64,000 bases of DNA, taken from assembly GCF_001428335.1 (NCBI RefSeq), contig NZ_LMSG01000003.1, positions 1-64,000 of the forward strand. The letters are read 5' to 3'. Position 1 is the stretch's first letter. Each line of letters starts with the position of its first letter. The notes beneath the pieces are model-generated. The model did no database searches. It saw only the letters and a list, made by a program, of their open reading frames with translations, and was not told the DNA's origin. The translations under genes and the position numbers were made by a program. The DNA is from Arthrobacter sp. Soil762. GTDB lineage: Bacteria; Actinomycetota; Actinomycetes; Actinomycetales; Micrococcaceae. Shown here one piece after another: positions 7,983 to 18,800 of this stretch.

Positions 7983-9323
7983 CTAGAGAATGCCGAGGTT
8001 GCGCTGCAGTTCGTAGGGCGTCACCTGGAGCCGGTAGTCCTGCCATTCGGCACGCTTGTTGCGCAGGAAGTGCTCGAAGACCTGCTCGCCGAGGATCTGC
8101 GGCATCAGTTCGGAGTCCTCCATGGACCGGATGGCATCGTGAAGGCTGGCGGGCAGGGGGTCGTGGCCCATGGCACGGCGCTCGGCGGAGCTCAGTGACC
8201 AGACGTCGTCCTCTGCTGCGGCGGGCAGGTCGTAGCCTTCTTCGATCCCCTTCAGCCCGGCCCCCAGCAGGACGGCATAGGCAAGGTAGGGGTTCGCTGC
8301 CGAATCAATGCCGCGGTATTCGATGCGGGCCGACTGGCCCTTGCCGGGCTTGTACAGCGGGACCCGGACCAGGGCCGAACGGTTGTTGTGGCCCCAGCTG
8401 AGGTAGCTGGGCGCTTCGCCGCCACCCCAGAGCCTCTTGTAGGAGTTTACGAACTGGTTGGTCACAGCCGTGAACTCGGGAGCGTGCTTCAGGATGCCTG
8501 CGATGAACTGGCGGGCCGTCTTGGAAAGCTGGAATTCGGCGCCCGCCTCGTAAAAAGCGTTGGTGTCGCCCTCGAACAGCGAGAAGTGCGTGTGCATCCC
8601 GGAGCCTGGGTGGTCGGTGAAAGGCTTGGGCATAAACGTGGCGTAGGTTCCCTGCTGGAGGGCCACTTCCTTGATCACCGTGCGGAACGTCATGATGTTG
8701 TCCGCGGTCTGCAGGGCGTCCGCGTAGCGCAGGTCGATCTCGTTCTGGCCGGGACCGGCTTCATGGTGGCTGAACTCAACCGAAATGCCAACGGATTCCA
8801 GCATGGTCACGGCCGTGCGGCGGAAATCCTGCGCCACGCCGCCGGGAACGTGGTCGAAGTAGCCGCCCTCGTCAACGGGTACCGGAGCACCGTCGGGCCC
8901 GGGCTGCTGGGACTTGAGGAGGTAGAACTCGATCTCCGGGTGCGTGTAGCACGTAAAGCCCATGTCCGCGGCCTTGGCCAGCGTGCGCTTGAGGACATTG
9001 CGGGGATCCGCGGCCGACGGTTCGCCGTCCGGAGTCAGGATGTCGCAGAACATCCGCGAGGTCTGTTCGGTCTCGCCACGCCACGGCAGGATCTGGAACG
9101 TGGACGGATCCGGCTGTGCCAGCATGTCCGATTCGAACACGCGTGCCAGGCCTTCGATGGCTGAACCGTCGAAACCGAGCCCTTCCTCAAACGCACCTTC
9201 AACCTCGGCCGGGGCAAGTGCCACCGATTTGAGTGAACCTACAACGTCGGTGAACCACAAACGTACGAACCGTACGTCGCGCTCCTCGATTGTGCGCAGG
9301 ACAAACTCTTGCTGGCGGTCCAT
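7983..9323 (-). CDS. glnA2: Second glutamine synthetase, type I (GlnA2)
   Basis: 446 residues from the ATG at 9323, preceded by GGAGAAGAGG. A TTG seven codons upstream is not needed. Catalytic features of glutamine synthetase I are present: GFDGSAIEG, HPEIEFYL, HHEAGPGQNEIDLR, MPKPFTDHPGSGMH and NNRSALVRVP. The adenylylation tyrosine is absent, because the matching segment reads DDVWSLS with Trp375. This is expected for the GlnA2 group (Rv2222c type), which GlnE does not modify. It is shorter than GlnA1 and belongs to the alpha-type subgroup. glnE follows closely. Confidence 0.96.
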   Translation of the reverse strand: MDRQQEFVLRTIEERDVRFVRLWFTDVVGSLKSVALAPAEVEGAFEEGLGFDGSAIEGLARVFESDMLAQPDPSTFQILPWRGETEQTSRMFCDILTPDGEPSAADPRNVLKRTLAKAADMGFTCYTHPEIEFYLLKSQQPGPDGAPVPVDEGGYFDHVPGGVAQDFRRTAVTMLESVGISVEFSHHEAGPGQNEIDLRYADALQTADNIMTFRTVIKEVALQQGTYATFMPKPFTDHPGSGMHTHFSLFEGDTNAFYEAGAEFQLSKTARQFIAGILKHAPEFTAVTNQFVNSYKRLWGGGEAPSYLSWGHNNRSALVRVPLYKPGKGQSARIEYRGIDSAANPYLAYAVLLGAGLKGIEEGYDLPAAAEDDVWSLSSAERRAMGHDPLPASLHDAIRSMEDSELMPQILGEQVFEHFLRNKRAEWQDYRLQVTPYELQRNLGIL

Positions 9324-9587
9324 GATGGCCTCTTCTCCGGTCAATCGTTCATGCCCCGGGTCCGCGGAAGCGGCAGCCGGCAGCAGTTCACCATCACTTT
9401 ACTAAGCAATCGGCTCCAATGCGGGCGACGGCGCCGCACGTAACACAGCGTTTACACAGCAACCATTGACGGCCGAGCCCACAGGTGGCAAAAATGCCGT
9501 TGGCGGGCACGTTAATATGACGCGAATCACGGTCCGCCGGCCCGTCTGCGGTGGCTAGGACTGCTGCTGCCGCATTACGCTCTTGCC

Positions 9588-10493
9588 ATGGCCTCAACCA
9601 ATAGCTCTGAGTCAAGCGCGTCCGCTGAAGTACACGCACCGTACGGAAACGGACCTGCACCGGTGCAGCCGCCGTCGTCGGAAGTGAACGCGAAGCCCGC
9701 ACCCAGGGTGCGTATCCACCACCTGCAGCAGGCCAAGCGGGACGGCAAACGCTTCGCCATGCTGACCGCCTACGAGCAGTACAGCGCGGAGATCTTCGAC
9801 CAGGCTGGCATCGAGGTCCTCCTGGTAGGCGACTCGGCGTCCAACAACGTATTCGGCAACGAGACCAGCCTCCCGGTCACGGTGGATGAACTCCTGCCCC
9901 TCTGCCGCGCCGTGGCGCGATCCGCCAAGCGGGCCCTGGTGGTGGCAGACCTGCCGTTCGGCAGTTATGAAGTCTCGGCGCAGCAGGGTGTGGAAACAGG
10001 TGTCCGGTTCCTCAAGGAGGGGCTGGCCCATGCCGTCAAGATCGAGGGCGGAAAATACTACGCGGAAACCGTCCGGGCCATGGTCCAGGCCGGCGTCCCG
10101 GTGATGGCCCATATCGGCTTCACCCCCCAGAGTGAACACGCGCTGGGCGGATACCGGGTCCAGGGCCGCGGGGATGACGCCCAGCGATTGATTGACGACG
10201 CCGTGGCGCTGGTGGAGGCGGGGGCGTTCGCCGTCCTGATGGAAATGGTTCCGGCGGACACTGCGGCCGCCGTTGACGCTGCGGTCAGCGTGCCGACGGT
10301 GGGGATCGGCGCCGGCAACGCCACCACGGGGCAGGTGCTGGTGTGGCAGGACATGGCCGGGTTCCGCGGCGGCAAGATGGCGAAGTTCGTCAAACAATAT
10401 GCCGACCTGCGCACTACCCTCAGTGACGCGGCGAAGGCGTACGGCGACGAGGTCCGTTCAGGCCAGTTCCCCGGCCCGGAACACTCCTTCTAG
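9588..10493 (+). CDS. panB: 3-methyl-2-oxobutanoate hydroxymethyltransferase
   Basis: 301 residues. PanB transfers a hydroxymethyl group from methylene-tetrahydrofolate to ketoisovalerate, the first committed step to pantothenate and CoA. Family motifs are [47 protein letters not shown] and [10 protein letters not shown], then EMVPADTA and [15 protein letters not shown]. The N-terminal 38 residues are a low-complexity extension typical of actinobacterial PanB. No clear ribosome-binding site precedes the ATG. The rest of the pantothenate pathway is not in the window. Confidence 0.96.
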   Translation: MASTNSSESSASAEVHAPYGNGPAPVQPPSSEVNAKPAPRVRIHHLQQAKRDGKRFAMLTAYEQYSAEIFDQAGIEVLLVGDSASNNVFGNETSLPVTVDELLPLCRAVARSAKRALVVADLPFGSYEVSAQQGVETGVRFLKEGLAHAVKIEGGKYYAETVRAMVQAGVPVMAHIGFTPQSEHALGGYRVQGRGDDAQRLIDDAVALVEAGAFAVLMEMVPADTAAAVDAAVSVPTVGIGAGNATTGQVLVWQDMAGFRGGKMAKFVKQYADLRTTLSDAAKAYGDEVRSGQFPGPEHSF

Positions 10494-10529
10494 GCGTTGG
10501 CAGGCCACGGGGCCGGGCCAGGCAGCGAC

Positions 10530-10694
10530 TCAGTCCTCGTCGCCCTTTTCCCACGCCTCGTTGCGGGCCCGGACTTTTTCGAGGGCGTGTTCGGCCTCTT
10601 CCCGCGTTTTGTAGGGGCCGATCAGCTGGCTCCAGTCTGAGAGTGCGTCCTCTTCCACCTCGTGGGTGTTCACGTTGTACCAGTACTCAGTCAT
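10530..10694 (-). CDS. Small acidic protein, 54 residues
   Basis: Read from the minus strand, the frame starts MTEYWYNVNTHEVEE and ends EAWEKGDED. The start has a strong ribosome-binding site, GAGGAGG, about six bases before the ATG. Small proteins of this kind, with WYNVNTHEVE followed by a GPYKTREEAEHAL segment, are common in actinobacteria and are often described as SPOR-like. Function is unknown. It lies between panB and map on the opposite strand. Confidence 0.8.
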   Translation of the reverse strand: MTEYWYNVNTHEVEEDALSDWSQLIGPYKTREEAEHALEKVRARNEAWEKGDED

Positions 10695-10780
10695 CGGTCC
10701 TCCTCGTTCCAGCTGGCGGGGGCCCTGCCGTGATCCACGTAACTTAACCGTGGATGCGGACGGCTTGGGGCTTCCAGTTA

Positions 10781-10808
10781 CTTGGCCTAATGCGGTGCCT
10801 TATATGAT
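10781..10808 (+). promoter_or_regulatory. Promoter of map, probably leaderless
   Basis: TATGAT (10803-10808) ends six bases before the map ATG, with a weak -35 CTTGGC (10781-10786) 16 bp upstream. A start at the usual distance would fall on the A of the ATG. No Shine-Dalgarno sequence is present between the box and the ATG. Confidence 0.5.
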
Positions 10809-10814
10809 CAATCT

Positions 10815-11693
10815 ATGCCTTCCCTAGCCTCGACTGCACCCACCGGCACCCTTACCCGCGGAACCGTCAGCCCGCAGCTCCCCGTTCCCGCGTCCATCCC
10901 GCGCCCGGAATACGTAGGCAAGCCCGGCCCGGCCAAGTTCACCGGCTCCGAGATCAAATCGGCCGAGACCGTTGAGAAAATCCGGATCGCCAGCCGGATC
11001 GCCGCACAGGCCATCGTTGAGGTGGGCAACCACATCAGGCCCGGCGTTACCACCGACCAGTTGGACAAGGTGGGTCACGAATTCCTGCTGGACCACAAGG
11101 CCTACCCGTCCACGCTTGGCTACCGCGGGTTCCCGAAGTCCCTGTGCTCGTCGCTGAATGAAGTGATCTGCCACGGCATCCCGGACAGCACCGTAGTTCA
11201 GGACGGCGACATCCTCAACATCGACATCACCGCTTTTATCAACGGAGTCCACGGCGACACGAACCACACCTTCCTGGTGGGCGACGTCGACGACGAGTCC
11301 CGCCTGCTGGTGGAGCGCACCCGGGAATCCCTCAACCGGGCCATCAAAGCCGTGGCACCCGGCCGGGAGATCAACGTGATCGGCCGGGCCATCCAGTCCT
11401 ACGCCAAGCGTTTCGGCTACGGCGTGGTGCGGGACTTCACCGGCCACGGCGTGGGCGAAGCGTTCCATACGGGCCTCATCATCCCCCACTACGATGCAGC
11501 GCCGGCCTACAACACAGTCATCGAGGCCGGCATGGTGTTCACCATCGAACCCATGCTGACCCTCGGCACCATCGAGTGGGACATGTGGGAGGACGACTGG
11601 ACAGTTGTCACCCGCGACCACAAGCGGACCGCCCAGTTTGAGCACACACTGCTGGTGACAGAATCCGGCGCCGAAATCCTCACGCTCCCCTGA
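10815..11693 (+). CDS. map: Methionine aminopeptidase, type I (extended form)
   Basis: 292 residues. It removes the initiator methionine from new proteins. All five metal ligands of the pita-bread fold can be placed: Asp137, Asp148, His211, Glu245 and Glu276, with His120 as the substrate-contacting histidine (EVICHGIP). The first 45 residues are rich in Pro ([20 protein letters not shown]), as in the type Ic enzyme MapB of mycobacteria, whose extension has been likened to an SH3-binding peptide. The likely promoter suggests a leaderless message. Confidence 0.97.
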   Translation: MPSLASTAPTGTLTRGTVSPQLPVPASIPRPEYVGKPGPAKFTGSEIKSAETVEKIRIASRIAAQAIVEVGNHIRPGVTTDQLDKVGHEFLLDHKAYPSTLGYRGFPKSLCSSLNEVICHGIPDSTVVQDGDILNIDITAFINGVHGDTNHTFLVGDVDDESRLLVERTRESLNRAIKAVAPGREINVIGRAIQSYAKRFGYGVVRDFTGHGVGEAFHTGLIIPHYDAAPAYNTVIEAGMVFTIEPMLTLGTIEWDMWEDDWTVVTRDHKRTAQFEHTLLVTESGAEILTLP

Positions 11694-11750
11694 AATTTTT
11701 TCCGGTCAGCCGCCCGGCCGACCTGCCGCCCTGCCACGAACGGAACAACA

Positions 11751-12554
11751 TTGGCCAAGAAGGACGAGAAGTCGCACAAGAACGCCCCGCTGATCGGCAT
11801 TGACATCGGCGGTACGGGAATCAAGGGCGGCATTGTCGACCTGAAAAAAGGCAAGCTGCTGGGTGAGCGGTTCCGCGTGCCTACGCCCCAGCCCGCCACC
11901 CCTGAGGCCGTAGCCAACGTCGTGGCGCAGGTGGTTGCCGAGCTTTCAGGCCGCCCGGAGGCTCCGGCCGCGGATTCGCCCGTGGGCGTCACCTTCCCCG
12001 GCATCATCCAGCATGGCGTGGTCCATTCGGCGGCCAATGTGGACAAGACCTGGCTCCACACCGACATTGATGCATTGCTGACCGCACGCCTTGGCCGCCC
12101 GGTGGAGGTCATTAACGACGCCGACGCCGCCGGGCTGGCGGAGGCCCGATTTGGTGCGGGTCAGGGGGTGGATGGCACTGTCCTGGTGATCACCCTGGGC
12201 ACCGGAATCGGCTCAGCATTCATCTTCGATGGCCGCCTCGTCCCCAACGCAGAACTGGGGCACCTGGAGATCGACGGCTTTGACGCCGAGAGCAAAGCCT
12301 CAGCCGTGGCCCGCGAAAGGGACGGACTGAGCTGGGAGGAATACAGCGTGCTGCTGCAGCGCTACTTCTCGCACGTGGAATTCCTGTTCTCGCCCGAGCT
12401 GTTCATCGTGGGCGGTGGCATCTCCAAGCGCGCAGACGAATACCTGCCGCACCTCAAACTGCGCACCCGGATCGTGCCTGCCGAACTCAAGAATGAGGCC
12501 GGGATTGTCGGTGCCGCCGTCGAAATTGCCATTAAGCACAAGCTCACAAAATAG
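11751..12554 (+). CDS. ppgK: Polyphosphate glucokinase / glucomannokinase
   Basis: 267 residues from a TTG start. A ROK-fold sugar kinase that phosphorylates glucose, and in Arthrobacter also mannose, with polyphosphate as donor. Phosphate motif 1 is [12 protein letters not shown] (residues 16-27), the catalytic Asp123 is in NDADAAG, and [10 protein letters not shown] is the second phosphate-binding segment. The cysteine-rich zinc motif of ATP-dependent ROK kinases is missing and [11 protein letters not shown] takes the GEFGH position, as expected for this group. Length matches the Arthrobacter glucomannokinase. An ATP-type ROK kinase is encoded at 53566. Confidence 0.93.
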   Translation: MAKKDEKSHKNAPLIGIDIGGTGIKGGIVDLKKGKLLGERFRVPTPQPATPEAVANVVAQVVAELSGRPEAPAADSPVGVTFPGIIQHGVVHSAANVDKTWLHTDIDALLTARLGRPVEVINDADAAGLAEARFGAGQGVDGTVLVITLGTGIGSAFIFDGRLVPNAELGHLEIDGFDAESKASAVARERDGLSWEEYSVLLQRYFSHVEFLFSPELFIVGGGISKRADEYLPHLKLRTRIVPAELKNEAGIVGAAVEIAIKHKLTK

Positions 12555-12632
12555 CCGGTAGCTGCCCGGCGCCGGGGGGGCAGCCGGTGCCGGTGGTGGC
12601 GGCGGCTTCCCCTCCGCGGCCACAACCGGAGC

Positions 12633-13139
12633 TTACAGGGGGCTCTTTTCGGAGCTCTTCGCGGGCGCCGCCGCGGGTTGCGTGCCTTCTTCCCCGGACT
12701 CGTGGCGGAGCAGGGCAATGGCGGTCTCGAAGTCCTCAAGTGATTCGAAGGCCTGGTACACACTGGCAAAACGCAGGTAGGCCACCTGGTCAAGCTTCTG
12801 CAGCGGACCAAGGATGATCAGGCCGACTTCATGGGCGTCGATCTCGGCCGCGCCCGAGGCACGGATTTGCTCCTCCACCTCCTGGGCAAGGAGCGCCAGG
12901 TCGTCTTCGCTGACCGGCCGTCCCTGGCATGCCTTGCGCACGCCGTTGATGACCTTGCTGCGACTGAAGGGTTCGCCCACTCCGGAGCGTTTGATCACTG
13001 AAAGGCTGGTGGTTTCCACGGTGGTGAACCTGCGTCCGCATTCCGGGCACTGCCGGCGGCGGCGGATGGCCGAGCCGTCATCTGCCATGCGGCTGTCCAC
13101 AACGCGGGAGTCCGGATTGCGGCAAAATGGACAGTACAT
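12633..13139 (-). CDS. nrdR: Transcriptional repressor NrdR
   Basis: 168 residues. NrdR represses ribonucleotide reductase genes in response to bound ATP/dATP. The N-terminal zinc ribbon uses CPFC (3-6) and CPEC (31-34), followed by GRRFTTVE and the ATP-cone domain (about 49-139). The last 20 residues are a low-complexity tail. Two NrdR-box-like palindromes lie upstream of the gene (13212-13260), so autoregulation is possible. No ribonucleotide reductase gene is in the window. Confidence 0.97.
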   Translation of the reverse strand: MYCPFCRNPDSRVVDSRMADDGSAIRRRRQCPECGRRFTTVETTSLSVIKRSGVGEPFSRSKVINGVRKACQGRPVSEDDLALLAQEVEEQIRASGAAEIDAHEVGLIILGPLQKLDQVAYLRFASVYQAFESLEDFETAIALLRHESGEEGTQPAAAPAKSSEKSPL

Positions 13140-13211
13140 GGTGTCCCCTCCCTCGATGTCTTCCGGCGCCGACGTTTCCGGCCCCGGCGGACCTCTCCGT
13201 CTCTCAGTTTA

Positions 13212-13260
13212 CGACTACATGTAGCGGAATAACAATCCTGTAATTACCACATGTAGTGGT
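13212..13260 (-). promoter_or_regulatory. Two NrdR-box-like palindromes upstream of nrdR
   Basis: CTACATGTAG (13215-13224) is a perfect palindrome, and ACCAC-N5-GTGGT (13246-13260) shares the core ACATGTAG. As 16-base boxes (13212-13227 and 13245-13260) they are separated by 17 bp, about three helix turns centre to centre. This is close to the paired arrangement known for NrdR boxes. Confidence 0.5.
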
Positions 13261-13277
13261 GCCCGCAGCCTGCTGCG

Positions 13278-14654
13278 TCAGCAGGCCTCGCGGAAGCGCG
13301 CCGTTACCGCTTCACCATGCGCCGGCAGGTCCTCGGCACCGGACAGGCTCACAATGTGGCCGCTGACTTCCTGCAGCGCAGCCCGGCTGTAGTTGATGAC
13401 CTGGATGGCACGCAGGAAAGTGGTGACATTCAGTCCGGAGGAAAACGCCGCGGTCCCGCTGGTGGGCAGGACGTGGTTGGAGCCGGCGCAGTAGTCGCCC
13501 AGGCTGACAGGACTGTAGTCCCCCACAAAGATCGCCCCCGCGTTCCGGATCCGGGCAGCTACCGCCGCCGCGTCAGCGGTCATGATTTCAAGGTGTTCAG
13601 CGGCGTAGGCATCGCAGGCGGCGATGCCCTGTTCCAGATCCTCCACCAGGACCACTCCCGACTGCGGTCCGGAGAGCGCCTCACAAACACGCGCGGAGTG
13701 CTTGGTGCCCGCCGCCTGCCGGTCCAGTTCGATGCGGACTGCCGCGGCAAGGTCCTCCGAGTCCGTGATGAGCACTGAAGCCGCCTGGGGGTCGTGCTCC
13801 GCTTGGCTGATCAGGTCTGCTGCCACGAGGTCAGCTTGCGCCGTTGAATCAGCCAGGATGGCGATTTCGGTGGTCCCCGCTTCGGAATCGATTCCCACCA
13901 CACCCTTGACCAGGCGCTTCGCCGTCGCCACAAAAATGTTTCCCGGACCCGTGACTACATCGACGGGCTCCAGCGCCGGCCCGGCGTCATTTGCCTCCAC
14001 GCCGTAGGCGAACGCAGCGATGGCCTGGGCCCCGCCGATGGCGTAGACCTCGTCGATGCCGAGCAGGGCCGCTGCCGCGAGGATGGTGGGGTGCGGGAGG
14101 CCGCCGAAGTCCTTCTGCGGCGGCGATGCCAGGGCGATGGACTGCACTCCCGCAGCCAGCGCCGGGACAACATTCATGATGACCGACGACGGATAGACGG
14201 CGAGACCGCCGGGGACGTACAAGCCGACCCGCGATACCGGCACCCAGTTCTGGCTCACCAGCGCACCGTCGCCGAGTTCGACGTCGAGATCCCGCGGCCG
14301 CTGCCCGTCCGCAAAGCGCCGGGCCCGGCTGATGGATTCTTCCAATGCGCTGCGTACCGCCGGATCCAGTTCCGCCAGCGCCCGGGCCAGCGAGGCCGCC
14401 GGGACGCGGGGGTGGACCTGCTGGACTCCGTCGAAACGGAGTGCCAGGTCGCTGAGCGCTGCGAAGCCGTCCTCGCGGACGGCTTTGATGATATCCAGCA
14501 CTTTTTGTTCCGCATCCGCCATGGTGTGCTGCCGGGCGCGGGGAACAGCGGCGCGCAAACCGGCAAGTGTCAGACCCCTGCCCCGAAGGTCGACCGTCCG
14601 GAAGCTGACAGCGGCGGCAGGCGGGGTGGCAGGAAGTTCAGGAGATGTGGTCAC
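13278..14654 (-). CDS. hisD: Histidinol dehydrogenase
   Basis: 458 residues from a GTG start. HisD carries out the last two steps of histidine synthesis, oxidising histidinol to histidine with NAD in a zinc-dependent reaction. Family motifs include [62 protein letters not shown] and the C-terminal [17 protein letters not shown]. The start codon lies ten bases after the stop of the upstream membrane-protein gene. The other his genes are not present in the window. Confidence 0.97.
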   Translation of the reverse strand: MTTSPELPATPPAAAVSFRTVDLRGRGLTLAGLRAAVPRARQHTMADAEQKVLDIIKAVREDGFAALSDLALRFDGVQQVHPRVPAASLARALAELDPAVRSALEESISRARRFADGQRPRDLDVELGDGALVSQNWVPVSRVGLYVPGGLAVYPSSVIMNVVPALAAGVQSIALASPPQKDFGGLPHPTILAAAALLGIDEVYAIGGAQAIAAFAYGVEANDAGPALEPVDVVTGPGNIFVATAKRLVKGVVGIDSEAGTTEIAILADSTAQADLVAADLISQAEHDPQAASVLITDSEDLAAAVRIELDRQAAGTKHSARVCEALSGPQSGVVLVEDLEQGIAACDAYAAEHLEIMTADAAAVAARIRNAGAIFVGDYSPVSLGDYCAGSNHVLPTSGTAAFSSGLNVTTFLRAIQVINYSRAALQEVSGHIVSLSGAEDLPAHGEAVTARFREAC

Positions 14655-14663
14655 CGGTCCATT

Positions 14664-15197
14664 TTACGCGCCGGGCGCGTTGCCTTCGGCTACCGGCGTG
14701 CCCGCACTCCCGGGCCCGCTCCTGAGCAGGTTTATCAGGCTCAGGACAAACACGGACGTGGCAGTCGCGGCCGGCCACAGGATCAGCACGGGCAGGGACC
14801 GGAGCGAGAACGCGACGCTGGCATTGACAGACGTATCTGCGGCGCCGCCCCACAGCTGGCCCGCAAGCACGCCTGTCAGCCACGCGATCAGGGCGCCGCC
14901 CAGTCCGCCGGCCAGGCCCAGGAGCAAGGCCGCCTGCGCATCACGGCCGCCTTTATCGGTCAGGAAGACGGCCACCAGGCACCCTGCGAACACACAAAGC
15001 CCAGCAAGGGTGAGGTCCCTGAGCAGCCATACCTCCGGATTGGTCCCGTCGGCCAGGGCGGGGTTGCGCGTGATCAGGTTCATCCCCCCTGGGGCGAGCA
15101 GCCACCACAGGAGGCCGACGGGAACGCCACCGGCGGCAGCAGCGGCAAACCATTTCCACGGCAGCCGGGCGGACCGGCGGCTGATGTGTTCTCTCAT
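14664..15197 (-). CDS. Uncharacterised four-segment membrane protein
   Basis: 177 residues with about four hydrophobic segments, near residues 15-36, 63-80, 88-110 and 132-158. The N-terminus is basic (MREHISRRSARLPWKW), suggesting an inside orientation. I do not recognise a functional motif; its layout resembles small DUF2567-type actinobacterial membrane proteins, but this is a guess. It precedes hisD by nine bases and is probably cotranscribed with it. Confidence 0.65.
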   Translation of the reverse strand: MREHISRRSARLPWKWFAAAAAGGVPVGLLWWLLAPGGMNLITRNPALADGTNPEVWLLRDLTLAGLCVFAGCLVAVFLTDKGGRDAQAALLLGLAGGLGGALIAWLTGVLAGQLWGGAADTSVNASVAFSLRSLPVLILWPAATATSVFVLSLINLLRSGPGSAGTPVAEGNAPGA

Positions 15198-15355
15198 GCA
15201 ACAAACCTTAACAAATATAGGGTGTGGCCGGCCCGATGACGTGGGCAGTCTGGACAGATGACGTGCCGGGTCAAGCGATTGCTCCCTGTCCGGCGGGGAC
15301 GAATACCCTTAAGGAAGAGTCCACTTCAGCTGCTTTTCGGGGAGCAAATCTCAAG

Positions 15356-15853
15356 ATGACAGACAAAACGCCGTTCGAGGGCACGTTCAAGGAAATGTTC
15401 CGGCGGCATGCTGCCGGGGTCGCCATCATCACCGTGAACTACCAGGGCGAGCCCTACGGCTTTACCGCCACGTCCGTGGCGTCACTTTCCGCACAGCCGC
15501 CGCGGTTCACTTTCAACATGGCCCGCAGTTCAAGTTCCTGGCCGGCCGTGGCCAATGCCACCCACCTCGGCGTCCACATGCTGGGCCTGGAGAACCAGGC
15601 CCTGGCGGACCGTTTCGCGCGTACCAAGGACAGGTTCGGCGGGGACCACTGGGAAGTTGGCCCGCACGAGGTCCCGATCCTCAAAGACGTCGCGGGCTGG
15701 CTGATCGGCAAGATCCAGATGCGGCTCTCCTTCGAGAACAATGCCGTGGTGGTGGTTGAAGTTGTGGACGGCGAAGTGGGCGACGACGGTTCGCCGCTCC
15801 TCTACCACGCCGGCGGCTATGGCCAGCCGGTCCCGCTGGACTACGAGATCTAA
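15356..15853 (+). CDS. Flavin reductase-like (FMN-binding split barrel) protein
   Basis: 165 residues from the ATG at 15356, chosen because the family fold begins right after it (FEGTFKEMFRRHAAGVAIIT). An in-frame extension to 15224 looks non-coding. The segment YGFTATSVASLSAQPPRFTFNM is the hallmark of the DIM6/NtaB flavin reductase family, which reduces FMN or FAD with NAD(P)H for partner monooxygenases or acts in haem and sulfur chemistry. No monooxygenase gene lies nearby, so the partner is unknown. Convergent with dnaE. Confidence 0.85.
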   Translation: MTDKTPFEGTFKEMFRRHAAGVAIITVNYQGEPYGFTATSVASLSAQPPRFTFNMARSSSSWPAVANATHLGVHMLGLENQALADRFARTKDRFGGDHWEVGPHEVPILKDVAGWLIGKIQMRLSFENNAVVVVEVVDGEVGDDGSPLLYHAGGYGQPVPLDYEI

Positions 15854-15863
15854 CTTTCGGGAC

Positions 15864-18800
15864 CTAGTTATCCAGGCAGGTTGGGCCCAGCAGCACCTTC
15901 AGGTCGCCGAACAGTGAAGGACTGGGGTTGACCCTGAGATGGACAGGCAGCCCCATGACTTCCGTCCGGGTGTCCCCCTGCAGGTGCAGCCGGACTTCCG
16001 AGTTTCCCCGGTGGTTCCGCAGGACATCGCCCAGTTCGGTGACAACAGCCTCGGTGGCCTTGTGGGTGGGCATCGAAATGAGCACGGGGCCGTTGGTTCC
16101 TTCACTGAGGTCCGGAACGGACAGTTCCATGCAGTTCAAAGCGATGGCACCGTCGTCCCGCCGCTGCAGGCGGCCCTTGACCACCACGATCAGGTCCTCG
16201 GCAAGGACCGATGCGATGGGGCCGTACACCTGGCCGAAGAACATCACCTCCATCGAACCGCCGAGGTCTTCGATTTCGGCACGGGCATAGGCGTTGCCAC
16301 TCGCCTTGGCGATCCTGCGGCTGAGCGAGGTGATCATGCCGGAGATGGTGATGATGGCGCCGTCATGCGGCCCGTCTTCGCCGATGATCGAGGTGATGGA
16401 CTGGTCCGCGTGCTGGCTGAGGAGTCCTTCCAGGCCCTGCAGCGGGTGGTCTGAAACATACAGGCCGAGCATGTCCCGCTCAAACGAGAGCTTGTCCTTC
16501 TTCTCCCACTCCGGCAGGTCGGGAATCTCGATGCTTAGCGACGCTTCGGATTCGGCCTCGTCGAAACCGGCGAAGAGGTCGAACTGGCCGATCGCTTCGT
16601 TTCGCTTGAGGGTGATGACGGAGTCGATGGCCTCTTCATGGATCATCGCCAGCGCGCGCCGGTGGTGGTTGAGGGAATCAAAGGCTCCGGCCTTGATCAG
16701 GGATTCAATGGTCCGCTTGTTGCAGACCACCGCGGGAACCTTCATGAGATAGTCCTTGAAGGACGTGTACGCGCCTTCCTTTTCGCGCGCGGCCACCATC
16801 GCTTCGACGGCGTTGACCCCTACGTTGCGGATGGCGCCCATGCCGAAGCGGATGTCGGTGCCCACAGGGGTGAAGTTGAGCGCAGATTCGTTCACATCCG
16901 GTGGCAGCACGGTGATTCCCATGCGCCGGCATTCGTTGAGGTAGATTGCCGATTTGTCCTTGTCGTCACCGACCGACGTCAGCAGGGCAGCCATGTACTC
17001 CGGCGCAAAGTGCGCCTTCAGGTAGGCGGTCCAATAGGAGATCACGCCATACGCAGCCGAGTGGGCCTTGTTGAAGGCGTAGTCGGAGAACGGCAGCAGG
17101 ATGTCCCACAGGGTCTTGACGGCGGCCATGGAATAGCCGTTGTCCTGCATGCCCTGGGAGAAACCTGCGAACTGCTTGTCCAGCTCGGATTTCTTCTTTT
17201 TACCCATGGCGCGCCGCAGGATGTCTGCCTGCCCGAGGGAATAGCCGGCGAGCTTCTGGGCCACGGCCATCACCTGCTCCTGATAGACGATCAGGCCGTA
17301 GGTTCCGCCGAGGATTTCAGCAAGGGGTTCCTTGAGTTCGGGATGGATCGGAATGACTTCCTGGATCCCGTTTTTGCGCAACGCGTAGTCGGTGTGCGCG
17401 TTGGCGCCCATCGGACCGGGACGATAGAGCGCCAGCACGGCGGAGATGTCTTCGAAGTTGTCAGGCTTCATCAGCTTCAGCAGGGAGCGCATGGGTCCGC
17501 CATCAAGCTGGAACACGCCCAGGGTGTCGCCCCGGGCCAGCAGTTCATAGGACGCGACGTCGTCAAGGGCCAGACTGTCCAGGTCCAGGTCCAGGCCGCG
17601 GTTGAGCTTGATGTTCTCCAGGGCGTCGGAAATGATCGTCAGGTTCCGCAGGCCGAGGAAGTCCATCTTGATCAGGCCCAGGCCCTCACAGGTGGGGTAG
17701 TCGAACTGCGTGATCACCTGGCCGTCCTGGATACGACGCATGACCGGGATGACGTCGATGATGGGGTCCGAGGACATAATGACGCCTGCGGCGTGCACGC
17801 CCCACTGGCGCTTCAGCCCCTCAATGCCGAGAGCCGTCTCGAAGACCTTCGCGGCCTCCGGATCAGTCGCGATCAGCTGGCGGAAGTCACCGGCCTCGCT
17901 GTAACGCTTTGAGTCCTTGTTCTGGATGTCCGCGAGCGGAATGTCCTTGGCCATCACGGCCGGCGGGAGTGCCTTGGTCAGCTGCTCCCCCATGCTGAAC
18001 GGGTAGCCCAGCACACGCGAGGAGTCCTTCAGCGCCTGCTTGGTTTTGATGGTGCCGTACGTGACAATCATGGCCACGCGCTCGTCGCCGTATTTCCGGG
18101 TCACATAGTCAATGACTTCAGACCGGCGACGGGCATCGAAGTCAACGTCGAAGTCAGGCATCGACACACGGTCCGGGTTGAGGAACCGTTCAAAGATCAG
18201 GCCGTGCAGGAGCGGATCAAGGTCCGTGATGCGCATGGCGTACGCCACCATGGAGCCGGCTCCGGAGCCACGGCCCGGACCGACGCGGATGCCGTTCTTC
18301 TTCGCCCAGTTGATGAAGTCGGCCACCACCAGGAAGTAACCCGGGAACCCCATGGAGGTGATGACTTCCAGCTCGTAGTCAGCCTGGGTGCGGACCTTGT
18401 CCGGAACACCGCCCGGGTACCGGTATTCCAGGCCGGTGGCAACTTCCTTGACCAGCCAGGATGTCTCGTCCTCGCCAGGCGGGCACGGGAACCGCGGCAT
18501 GTAGTTAGCACCGGTGTTGAACGAGACATCGCAGCGCTCGGCGATCAGCAGGGTGTTGTCGCAAGCATCCGGGTGGTCCCTGAACAGCTCCCGCATCTCC
18601 TGCGGGGATTTGAGGTAGTAGCCGCTGCCGGAGAACGCGAAGCGGGAGCCGCCGTTGTCATACGATGGCTCCAGCAGCGTGGAACCCGACTGGATGGCAA
18701 GCAGGGCCTCATGCGCCTTGGCGTCGTGTTCGTGCGTGTAATGCAGGTCGTTGGTCGCCACCAGCGGCAGGTTCAGGTCCTTGGCCAGCCGCAGCAGGTC

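Noticed and set aside
9430..9465. GlnR-like site before glnA2
   Set aside because: A GTAAC is present, but the paired half-site reads TTTAC, not GnAAC. The region is better described as an imperfect direct repeat around ACACAGC.
12561..12584. GC hairpin between ppgK and nrdR
   Set aside because: The stem is only 7 bp with a ten-base loop and no T tract on either strand, too weak to call a terminator.
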